A DNA stretch of 64,000 bases, from assembly GCA_018242425.1 (NCBI GenBank), contig JAFEBX010000009.1:124001-188000 (forward strand). The letters are read 5' to 3'. Both the position numbers and the translations under genes were made by a program. This stretch comes from Pseudomonadota bacterium (GTDB lineage: Bacteria; Pseudomonadota; Gammaproteobacteria; Xanthomonadales; Xanthomonadaceae). The notes beneath the pieces were generated by a model that saw nothing but the letters and a program-made list of their open reading frames with translations, was not told the origin of the DNA and made no database searches. Below, piece after piece: positions 9,970-17,584 of the stretch (position 1 is the stretch's first letter; the number at the start of each line of letters is the position of its first letter).

Positions 9970-10539
9970 TCAGTTGCTCTGGGGACTGCCCGGGCGACGC
10001 CGGCGACGGCGATGGGAGCGCGGCGGCAACTGCCCCGCATAGAAGTCGGCGCGGGCATCGCCGCCGTTCTGGCGCTGGATCACGCTGATGCTGCCGTTGG
10101 TCTCCAGCAGCGCCAGGGCGACATCATTGGGATTAGACACATTGTTCAGGCGCAGCGCCTCGATGTAGTCGTCGTGGCTGACCAGCTCTCGGCGGAGGAC
10201 GTCATCGAACACCTGGCCATTGCGCGCCAGCACCACCGGAACGCCTTCGACCAGTTGATCGAAGCCCCTGCTGCGCGAGGTGAACAGCGCGACCACGAAA
10301 TTCAGCGCGATCAGGCAACCCGCCAGCAGGAAGGCACCGGTGATCGAGTTGTCTCCCCCATTCAGACCATTCTGCACGGCATTGCCGATCAGGATCAGCA
10401 GGACCAGGTCGAAGGGCGTGAACTGGCCGACCGCACGCTTGCCCGACAGGCGTATCAGCACGATCACCATCAGGTAGATCACCAGCGCGCGCAGCGGGAA
10501 GTGCCACCAGGGCGCGGAGAGATGGAACAGGTCGCTCAT
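9970..10539 (-). CDS. DUF421 (YetF-like) membrane protein
   Basis: 189 residues. Three N-terminal hydrophobic segments (near residues 12-32, 38-58, 63-83) precede a small soluble domain with the family sequence GKRAVGQFTPFDLVLLILIG and GVPVVLARNGQVFDDVL. This is the DUF421/YetF architecture; the biochemical role is unknown. The C-terminal tail is unusually Arg-rich (SHRRRRRRPGS). The start at 10539 (MSDLFHL) is preferred to an ATG five codons upstream, as it sits closer to the first helix. The gene lies downstream of the sRNA terminator on the same strand, so it needs its own promoter in 10540-10600. Confidence 0.85.
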   Translation of the reverse strand: MSDLFHLSAPWWHFPLRALVIYLMVIVLIRLSGKRAVGQFTPFDLVLLILIGNAVQNGLNGGDNSITGAFLLAGCLIALNFVVALFTSRSRGFDQLVEGVPVVLARNGQVFDDVLRRELVSHDDYIEALRLNNVSNPNDVALALLETNGSISVIQRQNGGDARADFYAGQLPPRSHRRRRRRPGSPQSN

Positions 10540-10600
10540 GCGGATGGCTCGCACCGGGTCGTCGATTGCGTCGAGTGTGCCATCGCCGGGGACCGGACAT

Positions 10601-10631
10601 AAAAAACCCCGCCGGAGGGGGACCGGCGGGG
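10601..10631 (-). terminator. Intrinsic terminator of the sX13-like RNA
   Basis: A perfect 9-bp GC stem (10607-10615 with 10623-10631) closes a 7-nt C-rich loop and is followed on the minus strand by six U (10606-10601). It is part of the sRNA and also the first terminator reached by readthrough from polA. Confidence 0.9.
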
Positions 10632-10720
10632 CGGGTTCCAGGCGACGTTTGGGGAGAACGTGCCTGAGCAGGAATCACTCCAGGGGAGGGAGTTATCCAA
10701 GACAGACGTTGCATCTGTCA
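10601..10720 (-). ncRNA. sX13-like small RNA with C-rich hairpin loops
   Basis: In the 291-bp gap downstream of polA the minus strand folds into four consecutive hairpins and ends in a terminator. Hairpin 1: GACAGA (10719-10714) pairs with 10706-10701. Hairpin 2: stem 10693-10689/10681-10677, loop CTCCCCT. Hairpin 3: stem 10666-10657/10649-10639 with one bulge, loop CTCCCCA. Hairpin 4 is the terminator with loop TCCCCCT and six U. Three single-stranded C-rich loops are the hallmark of Xanthomonas sX13, a roughly 115-nt Hfq-independent sRNA that targets G-rich (4G) motifs near ribosome sites and, as I recall, also lies beside polA. The 5' end (near 10720) is estimated from the first stem; I see no convincing promoter boxes. 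Confidence 0.8.
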
Positions 10721-10845
10721 CGTGTAGTTAAACACCGAAGTTGTCTGCGACGCGTAAATCTAACCGTAAAAAAACGTAAATCCGGATCGGGTTCAGCACG
10801 TGTTTAGAAGCGCGGTTCCGGCTGCGTTCACTTTCGAAAAAATGG

Positions 10846-13605
10846 TCAATGCGCCTGTTCCCAGTTCGCGCCCTGGCCACTATCAACTACGAGTGGCACC
10901 CGCAGATCGGCCGAGGCAGACATGTGCCGGCCCGCCTCCTCGCGCAGGGTGGCGGCGAAGGCCTCGTCGCACTCGAACACCAGTTCGTCGTGCACCTGCA
11001 TGATCATCAGCGCCTTGTCGTTCTGCGGCTGCAGCCATCCATCGATCGCCACCATCGCCCGCTTGATGATGTCGGCTGCGGTGCCCTGCATCGGCGCATT
11101 GATCGCCGCCCGTTCGGCCCCGGCGCGCTGGGCCTGGTTGCGGCTGTCGATATAGGGCAGATAGAGCCGGCGCCCGAACACGGTCTCGACATAGCCCTGC
11201 TCCCGCGCCTGGGCGCGGGTGCGTTCCATGTAGTCGCGCACGCCCGGATAGCGGCTGAAGTACAGGGCGATGTAATCCTGGGCCTCGCCACGTGGCACCC
11301 CGAGCTGGCGGGCGAGCCCGAAGGCGCCCATGCCGTACATCAGGCCGAAATTGATCGCCTTGGCGGCGCGGCGTTCGTTGCCGGTGACCTCACCCAGGGG
11401 CTTGCCGAAGACCTCGGCCGCGGTGGCGCGATGGACGTCCTCGCCCGAGGCAAAGGCGCGCAACAACGCCGGATCCTCCGAGAGGTGCGCCATGATCCGC
11501 AGCTCGATCTGCGAGTAGTCGCAGGCGACGATGACGCGCCCCTTGGGTGCGACGAAAGCCTGGCGGATCCTGCGTCCCTCGTCGGTGCGGATCGGGATGT
11601 TCTGCAGGTTGGGATCGTTCGACGACAGGCGCCCGGTGGCCGCACCGGCCTGGTTGTAGTTGGTGTGCACGCGGCCGGTCTGCGGATTGATCATCTCCGG
11701 CAGCTTCTCGGTATAGGTACTGCGGAGCTTGGCGTAGCCGCGATAGTTGAGGATGACGCGCGGCAATTCGTGCTGGTCGGCGATCGCCTCCAGCGCTTCC
11801 TCGTTGGTCGAGGGCGCGCCGCCCGGCGTCTTCACCAGCGCCGGCAACTTGAGTTCGTCGAACAGCAAGGCACCGAGCTGCTTGGGAGAATCGAGATTGA
11901 TCGCGCGCCCGGCGAGTTCGGTGGCGCGCTGTTGCGCCTCGAGCATCCGTCGCGACAGTTCCGCCGATTGCGCGCGCAGCTCGGCCGCGTCGATCAGCAC
12001 GCCGTTGCGCTCGATGCGTGCGAGCACCGGCACCAGCGGCAGTTCGATGTCGCGATAGACGCTTTCGAGTTTCGGTTCCGCGGCAAGTTTCGGCGCCAGC
12101 ACTTCATGCAGGCGCAGGGTGACGTCGGCGTCTTCCGCGGCGTAATCGGTGGCGACGTCGAGCGCGACCTGGCTGAAGGAGATCTGCTTCGCGCCCTTGC
12201 CGGTGACATCCTCGTAATGGATGGTGTCCATCCCGAGCAGCCGTTTCGCCTGCGTGTCCATGTCGTGGCGCTGGCCGGAATCGAGCACGAAACTTTCCAG
12301 CAGGGTGTCGCCCAGCGGCGGCGACACATCCAACCCGTGACGATGGAGGATATGGAGGTCGAACTTGCCGTTCTGCGCGACCTTGAGCTTGGCCGGGTCG
12401 GCAAAGGCGGGTTTCAGTGCGGCGACCACGTCTTCGAGCGACAACTGCGCGACATCGGCGGCGTCATGACCAAGCGGGATGTAGCAGGCCTTGCCGGACT
12501 GCGTGCTCAGCGACATGCCGACCATGCGCGCCTGCATCGGGTCGAGGCCGTCGGTTTCGGTGTCGAAGGCGAACATCGACGCGTTGTTGAGCGCATCGGT
12601 CCAGGCCTGCAACTGCTTGGCCTCCGTCACGCATTCGTATTCGCCGGGACGCGACAGCTGCGGATCGATATCGCCCGTGGCAACCGGCGCGGCGACGAAT
12701 CCGCGCAGGCCGGCCGGCGCTTTCGGGATCGATGCGCCGGGCGATTCCGGAACGCTCGCACCATCGAGCTCCTTCAATGCCTGGTTGAAGCCATAGCGCG
12801 CATAGAGCGTGCGCAGGGCATCGACGTCGCGATCACGCAGGGCGAGATCACCATACGCTTCGTGCAGCGGCACGTCGGTGCGAATCGTCGCGAGCTGGTA
12901 GTTCAACGGCAGGCGCGGCAATGTCGCGCGCAACGACTCGCCGATCTTGCCGCCGATCTTGTCGGCATTGGCGATCACGCCATCCAGCGATCCGTATTCG
13001 CTCAGCCATTTCGCCGCGGTCTTCGGGCCGCACTTGGGCACGCCGGGGATGTTGTCGACGGCGTCGCCCATCAGCGACAGGTAATCGATGATCTGCGCCG
13101 GGGTGACGCCGAACTTGGCGACGACGGCGGCATCGGAATCGAGCTTGCTGCCGCTCATGGTGTTGACCAGTCCGACGTGCGGGCGCACCAGCTGCGCCAT
13201 GTCCTTGTCGCTGGTGGAAACGGTGACCTCGACGCCGGCCGCCGCCGCCTGCACCGCCAACGTGCCGATGACATCGTCGGCCTCGACGCCGGATTCGCGG
13301 ATGATCGGCAGGCCCAGCGCCTGCACGATCGCCATCAGCGGTTCGATCTGCACGCGCAGGTCGTCGGGCATCGGCGGCCGATTGGTCTTGTACTGCGGAT
13401 CGAGGTCGTCGCGGAAGGTCGGCCCAGACGCATCCATCACGAAGGCGATGTAGTCGGGCTTGTCCTTGAGGTGCGCGCGCAGCATGTTGACCACGCCGAA
13501 CAGCGCGCCGGTCGGCTCGCCCTGGGCGTTGCTCAGCGGCGGCAGCGCGTGGAAGGCGCGGAAGAGATAGGACGAACCGTCGATCAGGACCAGGCGCTTG
13601 TTCAT
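10846..13605 (-). CDS. polA: DNA polymerase I
   Basis: 919 residues, normal for the family. The 5'-3' exonuclease domain (MNKRLVLIDGSSYLFRAFHAL onwards, with the helix-hairpin-helix GDAVDNIPGVPKCGPKTA) is followed by an intact 3'-5' exonuclease (FDTETDGLDP) and the polymerase domain with motif A (VACDYSQIELR), motif B (RRAAKAINFGLMYG) and motif C (MQVHDELVFEC). It carries out Okazaki-fragment maturation and repair synthesis. The start at 13605 fits the family N-terminus; 37 further in-frame codons upstream lie in a palindromic intergenic repeat and are rejected. A C-rich sRNA lies downstream on the same strand. Confidence 0.98.
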   Translation of the reverse strand: MNKRLVLIDGSSYLFRAFHALPPLSNAQGEPTGALFGVVNMLRAHLKDKPDYIAFVMDASGPTFRDDLDPQYKTNRPPMPDDLRVQIEPLMAIVQALGLPIIRESGVEADDVIGTLAVQAAAAGVEVTVSTSDKDMAQLVRPHVGLVNTMSGSKLDSDAAVVAKFGVTPAQIIDYLSLMGDAVDNIPGVPKCGPKTAAKWLSEYGSLDGVIANADKIGGKIGESLRATLPRLPLNYQLATIRTDVPLHEAYGDLALRDRDVDALRTLYARYGFNQALKELDGASVPESPGASIPKAPAGLRGFVAAPVATGDIDPQLSRPGEYECVTEAKQLQAWTDALNNASMFAFDTETDGLDPMQARMVGMSLSTQSGKACYIPLGHDAADVAQLSLEDVVAALKPAFADPAKLKVAQNGKFDLHILHRHGLDVSPPLGDTLLESFVLDSGQRHDMDTQAKRLLGMDTIHYEDVTGKGAKQISFSQVALDVATDYAAEDADVTLRLHEVLAPKLAAEPKLESVYRDIELPLVPVLARIERNGVLIDAAELRAQSAELSRRMLEAQQRATELAGRAINLDSPKQLGALLFDELKLPALVKTPGGAPSTNEEALEAIADQHELPRVILNYRGYAKLRSTYTEKLPEMINPQTGRVHTNYNQAGAATGRLSSNDPNLQNIPIRTDEGRRIRQAFVAPKGRVIVACDYSQIELRIMAHLSEDPALLRAFASGEDVHRATAAEVFGKPLGEVTGNERRAAKAINFGLMYGMGAFGLARQLGVPRGEAQDYIALYFSRYPGVRDYMERTRAQAREQGYVETVFGRRLYLPYIDSRNQAQRAGAERAAINAPMQGTAADIIKRAMVAIDGWLQPQNDKALMIMQVHDELVFECDEAFAATLREEAGRHMSASADLRVPLVVDSGQGANWEQAH

Positions 13606-13641
13606 GGGGACATTTTGGCACGCGCTGGCTAGGCGAGGACT

Positions 13642-13790
13642 GAAAAGCATCGCCCGGCTGAGCGCCTTGCCACAACACGCGCGCGGAAGTGGGTCGCTGC
13701 TCCGATGCACGGGCATTGCGCCGCATGGATGCGGCGCATGAGCCTACATGGACGTATTCACGGCGTCCCGTGCAGCGGAGTGGCGACCCA
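13642..13790 (+). repeat. Palindromic intergenic repeat, copy A (variant)
   Basis: Sits between uvrD and polA. It begins with AAAAGCATCGCCCGGCTG as in the other two copies, but its core is in reverse orientation: read on the minus strand it contains GCCGTGAA..GTCCATGTAGGCTCAT and GCATCCATGC, shared with copy B. A long imperfect inverted repeat (TGGGTCGCTGCTCC..CACGGG near 13690-13712 with its partner near 13768-13790) encloses an inner palindrome centred on GCCGCATGGATGCGGC. No coding capacity is recognised. Confidence 0.65.
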
Positions 13791-13805
13791 CGCCACCAGC
13801 GCGTG

Positions 13806-15980
13806 CTACATCGGCGACAGATTCGCGAACGCGAGAACCAGCCACTTTGATCCGGCATCGTCGAAATTCACCTGCACCCGCGCATGCGACCCGCTGCCTT
13901 CGACGTCAATCACGGTGCCGCTGCCGAACGTCGGATGGCGCACCTGCGCGCCCAGCGCAATGCCCGGCGCCGCGATCTGCGCGTGGCCGAAATCGCGACG
14001 CGGCATCGGCGCGTAGGCACGCGATACCTTGACCTTCGGCCGCACCTCGTTGACCAGCGACGACGGGATCTCGCGCAGGAAGCGCGACGGGATCCCGTAC
14101 ATGTCCTGGCCATGCAGCCGGCGCGCCTCGGCGTAGCTCAGCACCAGCTTCTGGCGCGCGCGGGTGATGCCGACATAGGCGAGGCGGCGTTCTTCCTCGA
14201 GGCGCCCGCTCTCTTCCGAAGAACGCGCGTTCGGGAACAGCCCTTCCTCCATGCCGGCGAGGAAGACCAGCGGGAATTCCAGGCCCTTGGCGCTGTGCAG
14301 CGTCATCAATTGCACGCCGTCGTCGCCGGCCTGCGCCTGGCCCTCGCCCGCCTCCAGCGCGGCATAGGCGAGGAAGGCGACCAGCTCGCTCAGTTGCGCG
14401 GTTTCCTCGTCGTCGCCGCGCACGAAGCGCGAAGCCACGCTGACCAGCTCGTCGAGGTTGTCGGTGCGCGAGTCGAGGCTGCCGCGCGATTCCTTCTCGT
14501 AGTACGCACGCAGTCCGCTGCGCGCCAGCATGTGGTCGATCTTGTCCTGCAGCGGCAACTCGACACTTTCATCCTGCAACTGGTCGATCAACTGCAGGAA
14601 CGCCGCCAGTGCGTTGCGTGCGCGCGCCGCGAGATCGCCGGCATGCACCAGCTCGCGCGAAGCGTCCCACAGCGTCATGCCGGCGCCGCGCGCCATCCGC
14701 CGCACTTCGTCCAGCGTGCGTTCGCCGATGCCGCGTGCCGGCGTATTGACCGCGCGCTCGAAGGCCGCGTCATCCGCGCGCGACGCGATCAGGCGCAGGT
14801 AGGCCAGGCTGTCCTTGATTTCGGCGCGCTCGAAGAAGCGCATGCCGCCATACACGCGATACGGCAATTGTTCCGCCAGCAGGGCTTCTTCGAAGGCGCG
14901 TGATTGCGCGTTGCTGCGATAGAGGATCGCGCAATCGCCATGGCTGCCGCCGTCGCGCACCCAGGCGCGGATGCGCTCGACCACGTAGCGCGCTTCGTCG
15001 ATCTCGTTGTAGGCGGCGTACAGGTCAATCAACTCGCCTTCACCGCTGTCGGTCCACAGCTGCTTGCCGAGGCGCTCCGGGTTGTGGGCGATCACCGCGT
15101 TCGCAGCGCTGAGGATGTTGGCGGTGGAACGATAGTTCTGCTCGAGGCGGATGGTCTGCGCACCGGCGAAATCCTGCAGGAAGCGCTGGACGTTCTCGAC
15201 CTTGGCGCCGCGCCAGCCGTAGATCGCCTGGTCGTCGTCGCCGACCACGAAGACATGGCCGGTTTCGCCCGCCAGCAGGCGCACGAAGCCGTACTGGATC
15301 GCGTTGGTGTCCTGGAATTCGTCGATCAGCAATTCGCGGAAGCGCTGGCGGTAGTGCGCGAGCAGCGCCGGGTTGTCGCGCAGCAGCTCATGCGCGCGCA
15401 GCAGGATCTCGGCGAAATCGACCAGGCCGGCGTTGTCGCAGCGCTCTTGGTAGAGGGCGTAGCACTTCTGCATCACCTGCGACCATTCATCACGATCGGG
15501 CTGGATGTGCTGCGGGCGACGGCCCTCGTCCTTCTGCGCGTTGATCCACCACGCGATCTGCTTGGGCGGGAAGCGTGCCTCGTCGAGCTCGAGTTGTTGC
15601 ACCACGCGCTTCACCAGCCGCAACTGGTCGTCGCTGTCGAGGATCTGGAAACCCTCCGGCAACTTCGCGTCCTGCCAGTGCAGGCGCAGCAGCCGATGCG
15701 CGAGCCCGTGGAAGGTGCCGATCCACATCCCGCGCGCGCCATTGCGCAATTGCGCCTCGGTGCGCGCACGCATCTCGCCCGCCGCCTTGTTGGTGAAGGT
15801 GACGGCGAAGATGCCGTGCGCGGGCACGCCGTGCACTTCGTTCAACCACGCGATGCGATGGGTGAGCACGCGGGTCTTGCCGGAGCCGGCGCCAGCCAGC
15901 ACCAGATAGTGTCCGGGCGGCGCAGTCACGGCCTCGCGCTGGGCCGGATTCAGCCCGTCGAGCAAATGGGAAACATCCAT
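13806..15980 (-). CDS. uvrD: DNA helicase II (UvrD)
   Basis: 724 residues (E. coli UvrD 720). The Walker A sequence AGAGSGKT is at residues 29-36, and superfamily 1A motifs continue through VTFTNKAAGEM, the DEXX-type LLIDEFQDTN, GDDDQAIYGWRGA, the LEQNYRST motif, VQLMTLHSAKGLEFP and YVGITRARQKL. It is a 3'-5' helicase in nucleotide excision and mismatch repair. The C-terminus carries the UvrD/PcrA-type tail (GAQVRHPTFGSGTVIDVEG) that contacts RNA polymerase in relatives. It is monocistronic; copy A of a palindromic repeat separates it from polA. Confidence 0.97.
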   Translation of the reverse strand: MDVSHLLDGLNPAQREAVTAPPGHYLVLAGAGSGKTRVLTHRIAWLNEVHGVPAHGIFAVTFTNKAAGEMRARTEAQLRNGARGMWIGTFHGLAHRLLRLHWQDAKLPEGFQILDSDDQLRLVKRVVQQLELDEARFPPKQIAWWINAQKDEGRRPQHIQPDRDEWSQVMQKCYALYQERCDNAGLVDFAEILLRAHELLRDNPALLAHYRQRFRELLIDEFQDTNAIQYGFVRLLAGETGHVFVVGDDDQAIYGWRGAKVENVQRFLQDFAGAQTIRLEQNYRSTANILSAANAVIAHNPERLGKQLWTDSGEGELIDLYAAYNEIDEARYVVERIRAWVRDGGSHGDCAILYRSNAQSRAFEEALLAEQLPYRVYGGMRFFERAEIKDSLAYLRLIASRADDAAFERAVNTPARGIGERTLDEVRRMARGAGMTLWDASRELVHAGDLAARARNALAAFLQLIDQLQDESVELPLQDKIDHMLARSGLRAYYEKESRGSLDSRTDNLDELVSVASRFVRGDDEETAQLSELVAFLAYAALEAGEGQAQAGDDGVQLMTLHSAKGLEFPLVFLAGMEEGLFPNARSSEESGRLEEERRLAYVGITRARQKLVLSYAEARRLHGQDMYGIPSRFLREIPSSLVNEVRPKVKVSRAYAPMPRRDFGHAQIAAPGIALGAQVRHPTFGSGTVIDVEGSGSHARVQVNFDDAGSKWLVLAFANLSPM

Positions 15981-16008
15981 GGCCGCATTTTACGCGGCAA
16001 TGCGGCTG

Positions 16009-16566
16009 TCAGTGCTCGCGCTTGCCCACGGTTGCGTTCATCAGGCGGTCGGTCCAGGCGATGCCGATCGCCGAGAGGATGAACACGCAGTGGATGATGG
16101 TCTGCCACATCACGCCCTGCATGGTGTACCCGGATGCTTCGGTGCCGAGGCTGCCGATCGCGATGAAGGTCTTGAGCAGGTGGATCGAGGAGATGCCGAT
16201 GATCGCCATCGCCAGCTTCACCTTCAACACGCTGGCGTTGACATGGCTCAGCCATTCCGGCTGGTCGGGATGCCCATGCAACCGCAGCCGCGACACGAAG
16301 GTTTCGTATCCGCCGACGATCACCATCACCAGCAGGTTGGAAATCATCACCACGTCGATCAGGCCGAGCACCATCAGCATGATCTGCTGCTCGTTCAGTT
16401 CGACCGCATGGGCGATCAGGTGCCACAGTTCCTTCATGAACAGGAACACGTACACGCCCTGGGCCACGATCAGGCCGAGGTAGAGCGGCAGCTGCAGCCA
16501 GCGCGAAGCGAAGATCAGGCGCGACAACGGGCTCAACGGGGCGGTGGCAGTTTGCTGGTGGCTCAT
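16009..16566 (-). CDS. YqhA/UPF0114 family membrane protein
   Basis: 185 residues with four hydrophobic segments and the family core IDVVMISNLLVMVIVGGYETFVSRL, followed by VLKVKLAMAIIGISSIHLLKTFI, matching the UPF0114 (TIGR00645) inner-membrane family. Function is unknown. The start at 16566 (MSHQQTA) is chosen; a further 23 codons upstream would add residues with no family match. The C-terminus ends in a charged KREH tail. The gene is divergent from the GST at 16678, so the promoters of both lie within about 110 bp. Confidence 0.85.
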   Translation of the reverse strand: MSHQQTATAPLSPLSRLIFASRWLQLPLYLGLIVAQGVYVFLFMKELWHLIAHAVELNEQQIMLMVLGLIDVVMISNLLVMVIVGGYETFVSRLRLHGHPDQPEWLSHVNASVLKVKLAMAIIGISSIHLLKTFIAIGSLGTEASGYTMQGVMWQTIIHCVFILSAIGIAWTDRLMNATVGKREH

Positions 16567-16677
16567 CGGACAGGCATGTGTGGGGAAGCGCGAGAGTAAC
16601 CCGGCGCCAGCGAATCCTTCCACCGCGATCGTCACGCCGGAACGCTAGACTGCCTTTCTCCCGCAATCATCTACGCC

Positions 16678-17367
16678 ATGATCGACCTGCACTACTGGCC
16701 GACGCCCAACGGCCACAAGATCACCCTCTTCCTCGAAGAAGCGGGCCTGGAATACCGCATCATCCCTGTCGACATCGGCAAGGGCGCGCAATTCGAACCC
16801 GATTTCCTGCGCATTTCGCCCAACAACAAGATGCCGGCGATCGTCGACCACGCACCGACGGATGGCGGCGCACCGATCAGCGTGTTCGAATCGGGCGCGA
16901 TCCTGGTGTATCTCGCCAACAAGACCGGCCGCTTCTTCGCCAATGACGTGCGCGGCAAGGTCCATGTCAACGAATGGCTGATGTGGCAGATGGCCGGGCT
17001 CGGCCCGATGACCGGCCAGTACGGACACTTCCACGTTTACGCGCCGGAACAGGTCGATTACGCCCGTGATCGCTACCGCAACGAAGTGTTGCGCCTGCTC
17101 GGCGTACTCGATCGCCAGTTGAAAGGCCGCGCCTTCATCACCGGCGACGACTACACCATCGCCGACATGGCCTGCTATCCGTGGATCAATCCGTACACGA
17201 AGGCGCCGCTGGATCTGTCGGCGTTCCCGGACCTGCAGCGCTGGCATGCGTCGATCGCGGCGCGACCCGCCACCCAGCGCGCGTATGCGCTGGCGAAAAC
17301 CGTCAATCCGGATGCCGGCAAACCGCTGAGCGACGAAGAGAAGAAGATCCTGTTCGGGCAGCGGTGA
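16678..17367 (+). CDS. Glutathione S-transferase family protein (YfcG/YghU-like)
   Basis: 229 residues. The N-terminal thioredoxin fold begins MIDLHYWPTPNGHKITLFLEEAGL. The TPNGHK segment, with Thr/Asn instead of a catalytic Tyr or Ser, and the late sequence IADMACYPWI in the helical C-terminal domain match the YfcG/YghU (Nu-class) disulfide-bond oxidoreductases that use glutathione. It is cytoplasmic, and its specific substrate is unknown. A TAGACT hexamer at 16646-16651 is a plausible -10 element, but no -35 match is seen. Copy B of the palindromic repeat follows the stop directly. Confidence 0.88.
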   Translation: MIDLHYWPTPNGHKITLFLEEAGLEYRIIPVDIGKGAQFEPDFLRISPNNKMPAIVDHAPTDGGAPISVFESGAILVYLANKTGRFFANDVRGKVHVNEWLMWQMAGLGPMTGQYGHFHVYAPEQVDYARDRYRNEVLRLLGVLDRQLKGRAFITGDDYTIADMACYPWINPYTKAPLDLSAFPDLQRWHASIAARPATQRAYALAKTVNPDAGKPLSDEEKKILFGQR

Positions 17368-17368
17368 G

Positions 17369-17516
17369 AAAGCATCGCCCGGCTGTGCGCCTATCGCGGT
17401 TGTCTGCAGCCACCGACACGCCGTGTGACATCCATGTAGGCTCATACGCAGCATCCATGCTGCGTATGGTCGGCGCTACAGACGAACCGCATAGGCGCCG
17501 CCGGTGGGTGCTTTCA
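17369..17516 (+). repeat. Palindromic intergenic repeat, copy B
   Basis: A 148-bp imperfect palindrome starting at the GST stop. The left arm (GAAAGCATCGCC..GCGCCTAT..GCGGTT.GTCTG) pairs with the right arm (AGACGAACCGCATAGGCGC..GGGTGCTTTC); an inner hairpin is ATACGCAG CATC CATGCTGCGTAT. It shares long blocks with copy C (57545-57696) and core blocks with copy A. It could act as a bidirectional transcription stop between GST and the convergent S9 peptidase gene. Confidence 0.75.
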
Positions 17517-17584
17517 GGGGGTGAATTGAGAGCAACAGCCCAGCGAGCTGTTGCTTTTCAAATCTCCGCGAAGCCAGCGCGTGT

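Noticed and set aside
10849..13632. Very long open frame on the + strand through polA (over 900 codons)
   Set aside because: It is antisense to an intact polA with all catalytic motifs; long antisense frames are common in GC-rich DNA because stop codons are rare. No domain is recognised.
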